DNA from: Nitrospira sp.
Lineage (GTDB): Bacteria; Nitrospirota; Nitrospiria; Nitrospirales; UBA8639
Direction: 5' to 3'
Assembly: GCA_011523385.1 (NCBI GenBank)
Contig: WTGX01000023.1
Coordinates: 1-64,000, forward strand
DNA length: 64,000 bases
Shown: positions 46,888 to 56,631 of the stretch, one piece after another
How positions within the stretch are numbered: the stretch's first letter is position 1
How the letters are laid out: every line of letters begins with the position of its first letter
Notes under the pieces: model-generated
Database searches by the model: none
What the model saw: only the letters and a program-made list of their open reading frames with translations
Told to the model about the DNA's origin: nothing
Program-made: the position numbers and the translations under genes

Positions 46888-49524
46888 CTAAATCTCCAGA
46901 TGTATGCGTTTGTAGCGTTGCTCAAAGGCTTTGCTACCACCTTCCATTGTATCGCAAATGCGCTGCCTAATGGCTTCTGATTGGAGGCTATTAGATATCA
47001 GGTGCGACTGTCCGTTCGCCACATTCAAACAGTGCACCATTTCACAATCGCCATTCACCACGATGTTGGCATTGTGGGTAACAACAATAATTTGCCGTTT
47101 CGTCTTAGTGGCTTTGATAGCCTGCACGATCAAGCTATAAATAAGGTCGTTATCAAGATCATCCTCTGGTTGATCAAGCAGGAGCGGTTCATCACCATGC
47201 GCAAGGATAAATGCCAGTAATGCCGCAGATTTTTGCCCTGGAGAACCTTCGTTGATCCTTTTGCCATTCTCTCCGTAGGTAATTTGCAAAGCATCTTCCG
47301 GGAACCACAACTGCAGATCTACTAAAGATTCACCAGGCAAGCCCTGTAAATGACTTTGGAAGCGAGAGTCTCTGGCTGTTTCTTTATCTGTTCGAATATC
47401 TTCTAGATGTTGTTTCACCTGTTTCCATCCATGTTTGTCAACAACTTCTTCTAGTGATTCAATATCCTTGTCAAAACGATCCCCTACCTGCAATATTGCT
47501 CTGAGTGTTTTTTCCATACCTACCCAGGGCTCGGCAAAAGGCTTAACGGTGATCTTGACTGATCTATTGCCTTCCAAAACACGATCGAGGAACCGTACCC
47601 TGCGTTCCGTTAATTCCTGCCGGTTGCGTTCGGCATCTGAAAGTTTCTCCCAGTATTGTTCTCCTAATCTGTCTCTTTGCTCCTTATAGTCCGCTATCTT
47701 TTTAAGCTCTTTCTCTACCGACGAATATTTTTGTAACAAAGTGGGATAGATTTGCGGGTCAATCTTTTGTTGCTCCAACTGAGTGCGTAACTGCTCGTAC
47801 TGCTGTAAATCCTGATTGAGCACTGCCATCCAGGTCTGTCCTTGCTTTTCGGTCCGCCATTGCTCCAAGCTTTTTGCCTGCTTTTCGACAATATTGAGAA
47901 TTTGCTCGATGTGCTGTTGCCATTGACGTTGTTTGCCTTGCAACGCGCTCAACATCTCAGGATGCTTGGCAAAAAGATCCTTATTGACTGTTGCCATACC
48001 TGCCTCGGCGAGCAAATTGCGCATGTCATCAAATAACCCTTCCCAGTGTTGCTCAACATACTCAATCTCAGTTAACTGTTGTTGACGTAATCGATATTTC
48101 TGTAGCGCATCTTTGTGCCCAGATTTTTCCACTTGCTCAATTTGTCGTTTCACCTGTTCAATCTGTCGTTTAAGGTCATTCAATTGCCCTTTTAATTTAT
48201 TTTCTTCAGCGATTTTCTGATTCAATTGCCCCCACTGCTGAAGGATTTCCTTGCTACTGTTACGGCAATTCTCAAATGCCCTGTAATATTCGTCAAACTC
48301 GACCTCGTGTGCCCTGTCAATGACTCCCAGCAATCCTTGTGGTTCGCTTGCCAATTCAAAAATCTGCTTTTGGCTATAGATACTGACCGGAAACAGCGTA
48401 GCGATTTCGCCCTCTGTCTCCCACCAATCGCCCGTTTCTTCATCCTGCTCTTCCAATGAAGCGACTTCAAAATTCGCGTCCCAGTTGAGACTATAGCGAG
48501 TATCTCCTTTACGATAGACAAGGCGCAGGCTACTATCTTGAGTCAGTAGCCCATCTTCATCCGTACTGAAATAACCCTGATAGTCATCTTCGAGTCGTGC
48601 TGGCAATTCTTGTCTTCGTCTCAAGACTAAGCGCATAAATTCCAGCAAAGTGGATTTACCACTGCCACGTCCGCCGATAATAGTGTTAAGGAAAGGGCTG
48701 AACTGGCAGGTTAGAACTTCGGGGCGTCCAATATACTTGGTTTCTTTAACGATGATTTCTTCGATCACATATTCCGCGTGCCGGTTTGGCTCTGTGTCCA
48801 TATCCCGATGGATCGAAGCACTTCCATCAATGAGGGCAAGTCGAAGTCCTTCAATACTAGGAGCTCCCATCTTTACCCAAGTAAAAACGTCTGTTGGCTT
48901 GCCGTGGAAGTCCGAGCCACAGACTTCTATCCAGTCAGTTTTGGTCGACTTATACAACTCAGGCTTGGGAAAATCCTTATCGCACAATTCCATCGCATAG
49001 ATATTAGAATTCTTCAAGACTTGTTGAAGTGATTGTCCTCTAATGGAAAACAACCCTTTATCTCTATCTACATGGGCTGGAATAGCAATCCCGCCTGCTT
49101 CAACAATTGTGTCGATAACCTTGGTAATACTCTTTTCAGTTTCAGCATCACTCTTCCCCCTGTTTCCCGAATACCCTACCGCACCCAATAATGAATCGAC
49201 ATCTGCTGTCTTTTTGCTGGGATCAAGTATTGCCAGTATATGCACGCCACCATTGGCTGAAATCTCCACCCCTGGGAACAAACATAAGGGTCGATACCAT
49301 TCAGGGTTTTCTCCTTCAAGTTTTGCAAGCGTCTGTTTTAGTTTATCAATCCATTCGCCGCAGTTATGGTCAGTGATCGCCACACAATCTATGTCTCTCT
49401 CCATATACTCACGCAGCCAGTCTTCGCAGGTAAAATTAGGTTTTTTAAAATCGTCTGAAGCGGGTGTATGTGTATGAAAGTCAAATTTCCACCACTTCGC
49501 ACCAGGGAAATCCCAATTGCTCAT
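46888..49524 (-). CDS. TrlF-like PHP phosphoesterase / SMC-type ATPase
   Basis: The 878-residue protein joins an N-terminal PHP domain to an SMC/RecN-like ATPase. PHP metal ligands are visible in FDFHTHTPASDD (His17, His19), AITDHN (Asp52, His53), FPGVEIS, IPAHVDRDKG and GSDFHGKPT (about 215). Walker A is GGRGSGKSTLLEF at about 290. A long coiled coil with Gln/Glu-rich heptads runs about 430-700. The ABC signature is NEGSPGQKSAALLAF (about 770) and Walker B is PLLLDQPEDDLDND (about 795), with D-loop and H-switch VTHNANIVVNGD. The PHP part likely hydrolyses nucleic acid or nucleotides under control of the ATPase. ATG 49524 has GGAGG and overlaps the mod stop (ATGA). Confidence 0.85.
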   Translation of the reverse strand: MSNWDFPGAKWWKFDFHTHTPASDDFKKPNFTCEDWLREYMERDIDCVAITDHNCGEWIDKLKQTLAKLEGENPEWYRPLCLFPGVEISANGGVHILAILDPSKKTADVDSLLGAVGYSGNRGKSDAETEKSITKVIDTIVEAGGIAIPAHVDRDKGLFSIRGQSLQQVLKNSNIYAMELCDKDFPKPELYKSTKTDWIEVCGSDFHGKPTDVFTWVKMGAPSIEGLRLALIDGSASIHRDMDTEPNRHAEYVIEEIIVKETKYIGRPEVLTCQFSPFLNTIIGGRGSGKSTLLEFMRLVLRRRQELPARLEDDYQGYFSTDEDGLLTQDSSLRLVYRKGDTRYSLNWDANFEVASLEEQDEETGDWWETEGEIATLFPVSIYSQKQIFELASEPQGLLGVIDRAHEVEFDEYYRAFENCRNSSKEILQQWGQLNQKIAEENKLKGQLNDLKRQIEQVKRQIEQVEKSGHKDALQKYRLRQQQLTEIEYVEQHWEGLFDDMRNLLAEAGMATVNKDLFAKHPEMLSALQGKQRQWQQHIEQILNIVEKQAKSLEQWRTEKQGQTWMAVLNQDLQQYEQLRTQLEQQKIDPQIYPTLLQKYSSVEKELKKIADYKEQRDRLGEQYWEKLSDAERNRQELTERRVRFLDRVLEGNRSVKITVKPFAEPWVGMEKTLRAILQVGDRFDKDIESLEEVVDKHGWKQVKQHLEDIRTDKETARDSRFQSHLQGLPGESLVDLQLWFPEDALQITYGENGKRINEGSPGQKSAALLAFILAHGDEPLLLDQPEDDLDNDLIYSLIVQAIKATKTKRQIIVVTHNANIVVNGDCEMVHCLNVANGQSHLISNSLQSEAIRQRICDTMEGGSKAFEQRYKRIHLEI

Positions 49525-51659
49525 ACCATCACCTCCACAATCGTCATGGTGTCGTTGCCGAAGATGTCCACCACCTTCACAGCGATCTTGCGTCGACCGG
49601 GCGGGCATTCATGGGCCACGCTTTTGAGTTCCAGCGAGCGGTCTTTTTTCGTGCGGAAGCTCTGCCATTCGTTCTCGAAGATGTAGTCGCCGGTCCACTG
49701 CTCTTCCCACACTGGGAGATTCTGTTGGGCATCGCCCATCCCTTCGAGGATCGTCTGCGCATCCGGCGAAAGCTCTTCTTTTTTGACGCGGATAATCTCG
49801 CGCTTGCTCTCGAAGTCGAAATCGACACTCCAGTAGTCTATCCAGTCTGTCCAATGACGGGTCAATATTTCGCGTTTTATGAGGCTTTTTTTGTCTTTGG
49901 TCAGCTTCACAATCCGGCCCTTTTCAACCACGATCTTGCTCGCGGCTTTCGCATTGCCCGACAAGGCGGCCTCTGCGTTCGCGATTGAATCCTGCGAGTA
50001 GAAAACGGAGAAATCCGTGAGTTCCACCGCCACCGTGGCTGGCTGTTTCTTCCTCCCTGCTTGTACATACGGCTTGACTTCGATGAAGGCCACGTCATGG
50101 AACACCACTTGGTTTTTCTCGACCGCCCGTTTGTCGAAAACTTCAGCAGGGATGTATTTGGGCGCAATGTCAATACCTTTGGAGCGTGCCTCGTCCAGCA
50201 CATGAGGGAACAACCCCATTTCGAACTCGAAGCCGAGAATATCCACCTTAGTGATATGATGTTTTCGACATTCCAGAATAATCTCTTCCACAAACAGCCG
50301 GGTGACGGGAAGATTGACCGGCCCGACCGCCACCAGCCGCCCAGCCTTTTTACCGTGAAAGGCAGAAAAATGCTCTATCTTTTCTGCGCGGTAGGCTTTC
50401 AGAATCAACTCGAGAAAGGCCGTTTCTTTCTCCTGCAACTGCTTCTGTCGTTCTTCCTCGCGGAGGCTGGGGTTGATGCCGATGAAGTGCTGGCGTTCGT
50501 ACTTACCAAGGTTGAGGATTTCAAAGGCGCGGTAGTCCTTGTTGTCGGCCTTGAGTCGTCGCTGCACGCCGATCATGCGTTTGCGCGTGGTGTGAATGGC
50601 GAATTTACCGAGATCGGTGGAAATCCACTTACGACTCAGCTTTTCTGCCACGGCCGCAGTAGTGCCTGAACCACAGAAGAAGTCGGCGACCAAGTCTCCA
50701 TCATTGGAGGAAGCTTGGAGTATGCGTTCAAGCAGGGCTTCGGGTTTTTGGGTCGAATAACCTATACTTTCGGAGCCTTGTAGAGACGGAATGTCAACCC
50801 ACACGTCACGGCACCTAACTCCCTCCCCCATGTAAAGCTTCTTCCCGGGAACCTTCCCCTTTTCCACAAACAGGATTCCAGAGTTGATCCATTCAAGCGC
50901 AGTTTCCTTCGGCATCCTGTAGCCGTTCTTCGGCACCAATTCACCATATCCTAAATCATAAAAATAACCACCTCCACCGGGGTTATCAATTGGGGCTAGC
51001 CTGAATCTCCCTTTATCATCTGAAAAGCGATATAGTTTTTCACTTGCTTCGCCATAAACCTGAAAGGAGTCGTTCCAAACGGGCTTGTCCGACTTTGAAA
51101 ACAAGAAAATTGTATCATGAGATTTTATGAACTTCTTATTCTTCGCTGAGGTGTCGCCAATAGCCCCCTGCCAAATAATTTCGTTTCTGAAGTACTGACC
51201 GTCAAAGACTTCTTCAAGAATGTTTTTTATATAAGCACTTACCCGCCAATCACAATGCACGTAAATACTGCCATCCTCGGCCAATAAATCGCGCATCAGC
51301 ACCAGCCGCTCGTAAATCATGGCAATAAAGGAATCCGCGCCTTTGCCCCAGGTATCGCGGTAGGCGATTTCCTCCAAGATGTTGGGTTTCTTTGTGAAGG
51401 TTTCGTCGCCGATTTCGATATCCATGGAGAAATCGGCACCCACGTCAAAGGGTGGGTCAATATAGATCAACTTGAGCCCGCCCTGCGCTTCGATCTCCTC
51501 GCGTAGCGGCCCGTTCTTGAGCGATGACAAAATCAGCTTGTTGTCGCCCCAGATGAGCTTATTAGTCCAGCCCTTGAGTTGCCGTCCGCGTTCATCTGTG
51601 GAAAATAGCCCCATCTGTAGGGACGAATCAGATGGCTTTTCCGCCCGCGGTTCATCCAC
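49521..51659 (-). CDS. Type III DNA methyltransferase Mod, distal part after a nonsense codon
   Basis: This is an N6-adenine methyltransferase of the beta class. The catalytic motif IV is LIYIDPPFDVGADF (about residue 70 here) and the SAM motif I is VADFFCGSGTTAAVAEKLSRKW (about 325), with a variable target-recognition part between them and a long C-terminal domain. Only a GTG at 51659, without Shine-Dalgarno, is available as a restart, and the natural N-terminus lies beyond a TAA at 51699-51701. The reading frame is the same on both sides of that TAA. If not translated by readthrough or restart, Mod is lost while Res is intact. The 3' end overlaps the PHP/SMC gene by four bases. Confidence 0.85.
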   Translation of the reverse strand: MDEPRAEKPSDSSLQMGLFSTDERGRQLKGWTNKLIWGDNKLILSSLKNGPLREEIEAQGGLKLIYIDPPFDVGADFSMDIEIGDETFTKKPNILEEIAYRDTWGKGADSFIAMIYERLVLMRDLLAEDGSIYVHCDWRVSAYIKNILEEVFDGQYFRNEIIWQGAIGDTSAKNKKFIKSHDTIFLFSKSDKPVWNDSFQVYGEASEKLYRFSDDKGRFRLAPIDNPGGGGYFYDLGYGELVPKNGYRMPKETALEWINSGILFVEKGKVPGKKLYMGEGVRCRDVWVDIPSLQGSESIGYSTQKPEALLERILQASSNDGDLVADFFCGSGTTAAVAEKLSRKWISTDLGKFAIHTTRKRMIGVQRRLKADNKDYRAFEILNLGKYERQHFIGINPSLREEERQKQLQEKETAFLELILKAYRAEKIEHFSAFHGKKAGRLVAVGPVNLPVTRLFVEEIILECRKHHITKVDILGFEFEMGLFPHVLDEARSKGIDIAPKYIPAEVFDKRAVEKNQVVFHDVAFIEVKPYVQAGRKKQPATVAVELTDFSVFYSQDSIANAEAALSGNAKAASKIVVEKGRIVKLTKDKKSLIKREILTRHWTDWIDYWSVDFDFESKREIIRVKKEELSPDAQTILEGMGDAQQNLPVWEEQWTGDYIFENEWQSFRTKKDRSLELKSVAHECPPGRRKIAVKVVDIFGNDTMTIVEVMV

Positions 51660-51698
51660 CTGTTCGATGGTTTGAAACGGCAGGACGATGTTGCAGAT

Positions 51699-51878
51699 TT
51701 AGTTGGTCTTGCCGTTCCAGACCAGTTCCACCTCACGCTTGTCCCCGAACAGCAAAAAGCGATACTTCTCCGGCAGCGGCTTGTCCGCCTCCAGATACCG
51801 GATAATCTCCTGTTTCTCCTGGTCGGATAATTTCAGCATAGTCTTACTACCAAGTTCATTTCGCATCCCCAGTTTCAT
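51699..51878 (-). pseudogene. N-terminal piece of the broken mod gene
   Basis: From ATG 51878 the minus strand reads MKLGMRNELGSKTMLKLSDQ and on to KYRFLLFGDKREVELVWNGK with TN before a TAA (51699-51701). These 59 codons look like the start of type III Mod proteins. The next codons, in the same frame, read ICNIVLPFQTIEQV and join directly to DEPRAEKP of the main part. Changing T to G in the TAA would give Glu and one continuous frame of about 785 codons. So this is a single nonsense change, not a frameshift. A sequencing error is also possible. Confidence 0.85.
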
Positions 51879-51913
51879 TGAGTTAATCGTCTCTCTTCTT
51901 ATGAAACAAATCC

Positions 51914-52228
51914 TTACACTTTAGATGGCACAGTGCAATACCAGTGAGGATAGTTATCCCCTTTTCCTCTATTATTTGCCCAGTGTAGTGGTTGAAGGTT
52001 TACTAATGCGTCAGAACCACCTTTTGAAACCGGAACCATGTGATCGATTTCCCATCCATATTTTGTTGTAGTTCCGTAAGCAGACCTTTCCATCCATGCG
52101 CCACATTGATCTGTTCTATACATCCTCGGATCATATCCTGGTTGTATTTGTCCCTTTTGCCAAACACTTTCCACATCATACGCAGAAAATGAACCTCCGT
52201 TAGTTCTTGTGTTTCGTTGTCTAAACAT
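51914..52228 (-). CDS. HNH endonuclease domain protein
   Basis: The 104-residue product from ATG 52228 (AAAGGAG upstream) has the HNH core YGWEIDHMVPVSKGGSDALVNLQPLHWANNRGKGD, in which the Asp-His pair, the central Asn and the last His/Asn can be placed. The N-terminal part (SVWQKGQIQPGYDPRMYRTDQCGAWMERSAYG) has only one Cys, so no zinc-binding pairs are evident. Small HNH proteins like this can be nicking or defence nucleases. It lies 35 bases before the mod start on the same strand, so it is likely first in the island operon. An upstream in-frame extension is AT-rich and probably not translated. Confidence 0.8.
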   Translation of the reverse strand: MFRQRNTRTNGGSFSAYDVESVWQKGQIQPGYDPRMYRTDQCGAWMERSAYGTTTKYGWEIDHMVPVSKGGSDALVNLQPLHWANNRGKGDNYPHWYCTVPSKV

Positions 52229-52365
52229 AATCCTTGACTCCTTTTGTGAAAGGGTTAATAGCTGCTTACCTATCTTAATGACAAAGGCATAGAGCCCAAA
52301 TGACATGAACAAGAGCATAGTTTGATCAACTTGCAATTCTGGGTCTTGTCCTTTTGAATTTTTCT

Positions 52366-52414
52366 CAAAAAAAAAGCCATAAGTCCGAGACTGTTCGCCT
52401 CTGACCTACGGCTT
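52366..52414 (-). terminator. Intrinsic terminator, minus strand
   Basis: Read on the minus strand, AAGCCGTAGGTC (52414 downwards) pairs with GACTTATGGCTT (ending at 52374) with two G-U pairs, followed by about nine T. It lies after the zinc-ribbon gene and before the HNH gene, so it separates them and suggests the island operon has its own promoter between 52228 and 52366. Confidence 0.75.
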
Positions 52415-52492
52415 GATTGCCTTACCGTGGGCTATTAAAACTAATTAGCCCACACAGCTTTATTGCCTTAAATGGTCAATGCTATTTAAAAG

Positions 52493-52684
52493 TCACCCAT
52501 CAAGCGGGTTCCAATTGTTCAGTGTTACATACTTCTTACAATTCCCGCACCAGATAAGGATGGTACCGTTCTCTGTTTTAAATTTTCTGCTTCCTACCAA
52601 AATTATGGCCCCATTTGAAGAATCTTCCTTTACTATGGCTTGACTGCAGGTTGGACACACACGGAAGATTATTCTTGATCCCAT
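52493..52684 (-). CDS. Small zinc-ribbon-like protein
   Basis: The 63-residue product has two Cys pairs, CPTC near residue 10 and CGNC near residue 46, spaced as in a zinc ribbon, with beta strands between them (AIILVGSRKF, GTILIWCGNCKKYVTL). AGGAGG lies a few bases before the ATG, and a terminator follows the gene, so it is probably expressed. Size and fold suggest a nucleic acid or protein binding adaptor. No known family is recognised. It sits between the restriction island and purF. Confidence 0.7.
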   Translation of the reverse strand: MGSRIIFRVCPTCSQAIVKEDSSNGAIILVGSRKFKTENGTILIWCGNCKKYVTLNNWNPLDG

Positions 52685-52752
52685 AAACCCTCCTTGGGAG
52701 GACGCAATATATCCACATAAATATCGCTTGTCAATACTATTCCTAGTAGCAG

Positions 52753-54216
52753 CTAACGATTTGTCGAATTTGCGTCGAACAGGCCGAGTTGTTGTTCTTC
52801 GGCTTTGGTGAAGGGGATGGGATATCGTTCAGTGAAGCAGGCATGGCAGTAGTGGTCGTTACGACCCGGGGCAGCATTGAGCATGCCCTCCAGGCTCAAG
52901 TACTGAAGGCTGTCGGCGGTGATGTACTTGCGGATTTCCTCGATGGAATGACTCGAACCGATCAATTCCTTTTGGGTGGGCGTGTCGATGCCGTAAAAAC
53001 ACGGAGCGACCGTCGGCGGGGAGCTGATGCGCACGTGGACTTCCTTGACCCCGGCGTTCCGGATCATTTTAATGATTTTCCGGCTTGTCGTTCCGCGCAC
53101 GATGGAATCGTCCACCACCACGACGCGACGCCCTTTCAGCACCTCGGGCACCACGTTCAATTTCAATTTCACGCCGAAATGCCGGATGGATTGTTCGGGT
53201 TCGATAAACGTCCGGCCGATGTAATGGTTACGCGTGAGCCCAATTTCAAACGGAATCCCCGACCCTTCCGCGTATCCCAAGGCCGCGGGCACCCCGGAAT
53301 CCGGCACGGGAATGACGACATCCGCGGGCACGTGCGCCTCCTTGGCCAGTTGGCGGCCCAAGGCTTTCCGAATGGGATAGACGGCGTGGTCGCCGAATAT
53401 TTTGGAATCCGGCCTCGCAAAATAGACGTATTCGAATACGCATTTTGCAGGTTTTTCGGGCAGGATAAACGGATGATGCGAGGTCATCCCATTGTCGTTG
53501 ATGACGATAAGTTCACCCGGTTCGATTTCCCGCACGAACTCGCCGCCCATCAGATCGAACGCACAGGTTTCTGAGGCGATCATCCAGGCGTCCTTGAATT
53601 TTCCCAGACACAAGGGCCGGAATCCATAGGGATCCCGCACGGCGATCAGGTCATGATCGGTCAACAACACCAGGGAATAGGCTCCACGGACCAGGGAGAG
53701 CGCTTCGGTTAAGCGTTCGAGTAAGGTATCTCCTTTGGAGTGGGCGATCAGGTGGATGATGACTTCCGTATCGGAATCGGATTGAAATATGGCGCCATAA
53801 GCTTCGAGTTCGCTACGCAGCATCCAAGCGTTGGTGAGGTTGCCGTTGTGCGCCACGGCCAGGTTTCCGAATGCGAAATTGACGGTGAGTGGCTGGACGT
53901 TGCGCAGGTGGCTGTCCCCGGCGGTGGAATACCGGTTGTGGCCAATGGCTTTGTTTCCCCGCAGGCGGCGAATTTCTTTTTTCGTGAAGATATCCGAGAC
54001 CAGTCCAATCCCTCTTTCCGCGTAAAAATTCCGTTCGTCGGATGAGACGATTCCTGATCCTTCTTGCCCCCGATGCTGTAGCGCGTACAATCCCAGGTAA
54101 GTGAAATTCGAGGCTTCCCGGTGCCCGTAAATGCCGAACACCGCGCACTCGTCCTGAAATTTGTCGGGGGTCATCAGGCGCAAAGGCGCGTGCGTCTTGT
54201 TTGACGAATGACTCAT
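52753..54216 (-). CDS. purF: Amidophosphoribosyltransferase
   Basis: PurF makes phosphoribosylamine from PRPP and glutamine, the first step of purine synthesis. In this 487-residue chain the N-terminal nucleophile Cys would be at residue 24 (DECAVFGIYGH), so a propeptide is removed, as in the Bacillus type. Cys in KCVFEYVYFARPDS, APCFYGIDTP and CHACFTERYP are placed like the iron-sulphur ligands of that type. The PRPP site is VVVVDDSIVRGTTSRKI at about 355. It follows purL on the same strand after 97 bases with a hairpin. Confidence 0.96.
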   Translation of the reverse strand: MSHSSNKTHAPLRLMTPDKFQDECAVFGIYGHREASNFTYLGLYALQHRGQEGSGIVSSDERNFYAERGIGLVSDIFTKKEIRRLRGNKAIGHNRYSTAGDSHLRNVQPLTVNFAFGNLAVAHNGNLTNAWMLRSELEAYGAIFQSDSDTEVIIHLIAHSKGDTLLERLTEALSLVRGAYSLVLLTDHDLIAVRDPYGFRPLCLGKFKDAWMIASETCAFDLMGGEFVREIEPGELIVINDNGMTSHHPFILPEKPAKCVFEYVYFARPDSKIFGDHAVYPIRKALGRQLAKEAHVPADVVIPVPDSGVPAALGYAEGSGIPFEIGLTRNHYIGRTFIEPEQSIRHFGVKLKLNVVPEVLKGRRVVVVDDSIVRGTTSRKIIKMIRNAGVKEVHVRISSPPTVAPCFYGIDTPTQKELIGSSHSIEEIRKYITADSLQYLSLEGMLNAAPGRNDHYCHACFTERYPIPFTKAEEQQLGLFDANSTNR

Positions 54217-54286
54217 AATTCAAAGATATGTGAGCAGCCTACCCGTCGCATGCGCTCGTTTGTTGACAATTTCCCCCTCACCCCAA

Positions 54287-54309
54287 CCCTCTCCCGCCGG
54301 GGGAGAGGG
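54287..54309. repeat. CCCTCTCCC hairpin between purL and purF
   Basis: CCCTCTCCC (54287-54295) and GGGAGAGGG (54301-54309) form a nine-bp stem with a short loop, preceded by CCCCTCACCCCAA. It is a common type of intergenic repeat. In the purL-purF mRNA it would form a stable hairpin right after purL but lacks a T run. Confidence 0.75.
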
Positions 54310-54313
54310 AGTC

Positions 54314-56554
54314 TTAAGAGAGTTTGGATTCCAAGCTTCCGCTCCATTGTTCAAATAATGTGGCGACCGGCATATCGATCGTGGGAACTTCATTGACGTG
54401 AACGTTTAAACGGTCGCCGCCGACCGTGCCGATATCCTGGGCTGGTACTTCATGCTCCCGGGCAATGGCCAGCACGTGTTCGGCCTGTCCGGACGACACC
54501 GAGAGAATGATTCGTGACGGACTTTCGCCAAAGAGTAAGGCATCCGAACGAAGCCCGTTTGCATCAAGCTGAATCGTCGCGCCCAATGGACTATCCAAGG
54601 CTGTCTCAGGTGAAAAACAACATTCCGCCAACGTCACGGCCAAGCCACCATCAGAACAATCGTGTGCCGATTGCACCACGCCCTCCGCAATCAAACGAAG
54701 CATGCAAGCGTGCAATGCTTTTTCCGTCTCGAGATTGAGCCATGGAGGAGCGCCCTGCTCCCGATAATGTACGACTTTCAGGTATTCGGTTCCACCCAAA
54801 TCTTCCCGGGTCTCGCCTAAAAGAAGAACCTGATCCCCCGGAGTTTTAAACCATTGCGTGACCATGCGGTCGGCCGGTTCGATGAGCCCAACCATGCCGA
54901 TAATGGGCGTGGGATAAATGGACAGGCCGTTAGTTTCGTTATACAGGCTGACGTTGCCGCTGACAACAGGAATGCCGAAGGTCCGGCAGGCATCGGCAAT
55001 GCCTTCGACGGTCAACACGAACTGCCACATAATATCCTGCCGTTCGGGATTTCCGAAGTTCAGACAATCCGTCACCCCGATGGGTTGCGCCCCCGAACAC
55101 ACGAGGTTTCGAGCCGCTTCCGCTACGGCCAGGGCGCCGCCCACGTAGGGATTCAAGAGGCAGTACCGGCTGTTGCCGTCCGTTGTCAGGGCCAAGGCTT
55201 TGTTCGTGTCTTTGATGCGGACCACGGCTGCATCAGAACCCGGCCGGACGATGGTATTGAGGCCCACCATGTGGTCGTATTGTCGATAGACCCAGTCTTT
55301 GCCGGCAATCGTCGGCGAATCCAGCAACCGGAGAAGGACGTTCTCCGCATCCTGCACATCAGGCAGATTTTCAATTGTCAGGGATTGCAGGAGATCTTGG
55401 TATTCGGGAGGTTTGGCCGGACGCTCGTATTTGGGACTTTCATCAACGAGGGCTTTGGCCGGGATTTCCGCCACCACGGTTCCCTGTTCCTTGATACGGA
55501 CATACCCGTCATCCGTGACCTTCCCGATCACCGCCGCGTCAATCCCCCATTTCCGGCAAATGGCAATGACCCGGTCTTCTTTTCCGGCGTCGGCCACGAG
55601 CAACATGCGTTCCTGGGATTCCGACAGCATCAACTCATAGGGCGTCATGTTCGGTTCGCGGCGGGGCACGAAGGCCAATTCCAATTCAATGCCCGTGCCG
55701 GCCCGTGAGGCCATTTCACAGGACGAACTTGTGAGCCCGGCCGCGCCCATGTCCTGAATGCCGGCCAGAAGACGTTGGTCCAGAAATTCCATGCAGGCTT
55801 CCAGGAGCAATTTTTCCAGGAACGGGTCGCCGACCTGTACGTTGGGCCGCTTCTGTTCGGAGGCGTCGTCAAAACTGTCCGAAGCCATCGTAGCTCCATG
55901 AATCCCGTCGCGACCGGTTTTGGCGCCGATGTACAAGACCGGATTGCCGACGCCACCAGCCCGGCCCAGAAGCAACTCATCGGTTTTGATAATGCCCAGG
56001 CAAAAGACATTCACGAGGGGGTTTTTGGCGTAAATATCGTTAAAGGTGATTTCGCCGCCAACCGTGGGGACGCCGATGCAGTTCCCGTACCAGGAAATAC
56101 CGGAAACTACGCCCTTTAAAAGATGACGATTTTTGGGCAAGTCCAGTTCGCCGAACCGGAGGGAATCCAGCAAGGCAATGGGCCTGGCGCCCATCGTGAA
56201 AATGTCGCGTAAAATTCCACCGACCCCGGTGGCCGCGCCCTGGAACGGTTCGATGAACGATGGATGATTATGGGACTCCATTTTAAAGACCGCGGAGAGC
56301 CCGTCGCCGATATCCACAACTCCGGCATTTTCTCCCGGACCCTGGACTACCTGCTCGCCCTCGGTGGGAAATCGCTTCAAATGGACCCTTGAACTCTTAT
56401 ACGAACAATGTTCGCTCCACATCACGGAAAAGATCCCGAGTTCGGTCAGATTCGGCTCCCGACCCAAGTGCTTGAGGATCTGCCCATATTCCTCTTCTGT
56501 CAGGCCATGTCGCTGAATCACTTCTGGCGTAATGTGCGTAGATGCCTGCCACAT
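54314..56554 (-). CDS. purL: FGAM synthase large subunit PurL (small type)
   Basis: PurL carries out the ATP-dependent amidation of FGAR. At 746 residues it is the small PurL that needs PurS and PurQ, both present at 3 kb. Features: [19 protein letters not shown] at about 45, the ATP/FGAR site [38 protein letters not shown] at about 90-125, and the repeated AIR-synthase-like halves with [20 protein letters not shown] at about 640. Small PurL and PurF commonly are neighbours. It is preceded by an extremely AT-rich region. Confidence 0.96.
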   Translation of the reverse strand: MWQASTHITPEVIQRHGLTEEEYGQILKHLGREPNLTELGIFSVMWSEHCSYKSSRVHLKRFPTEGEQVVQGPGENAGVVDIGDGLSAVFKMESHNHPSFIEPFQGAATGVGGILRDIFTMGARPIALLDSLRFGELDLPKNRHLLKGVVSGISWYGNCIGVPTVGGEITFNDIYAKNPLVNVFCLGIIKTDELLLGRAGGVGNPVLYIGAKTGRDGIHGATMASDSFDDASEQKRPNVQVGDPFLEKLLLEACMEFLDQRLLAGIQDMGAAGLTSSSCEMASRAGTGIELELAFVPRREPNMTPYELMLSESQERMLLVADAGKEDRVIAICRKWGIDAAVIGKVTDDGYVRIKEQGTVVAEIPAKALVDESPKYERPAKPPEYQDLLQSLTIENLPDVQDAENVLLRLLDSPTIAGKDWVYRQYDHMVGLNTIVRPGSDAAVVRIKDTNKALALTTDGNSRYCLLNPYVGGALAVAEAARNLVCSGAQPIGVTDCLNFGNPERQDIMWQFVLTVEGIADACRTFGIPVVSGNVSLYNETNGLSIYPTPIIGMVGLIEPADRMVTQWFKTPGDQVLLLGETREDLGGTEYLKVVHYREQGAPPWLNLETEKALHACMLRLIAEGVVQSAHDCSDGGLAVTLAECCFSPETALDSPLGATIQLDANGLRSDALLFGESPSRIILSVSSGQAEHVLAIAREHEVPAQDIGTVGGDRLNVHVNEVPTIDMPVATLFEQWSGSLESKLS

Positions 56555-56631
56555 AGTTAATTTTAAACTTAAAGTATAATGTATAACATTTTATAATTAT
56601 TGAACTTTTTTATTTTTTTAATAAATTTATA
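56555..56631 (-). promoter_or_regulatory. Extremely AT-rich region upstream of purL
   Basis: These 77 bases contain only a handful of G or C, in marked contrast to the rest of the window. They lie directly before the purL ATG on the minus strand and after the methyltransferase stop. They could hold the purL promoter with an A/T-rich upstream element; several TATAAT-like hexamers (TATACT, TATAAA) are present, so no single -10 box can be chosen. Confidence 0.5.
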
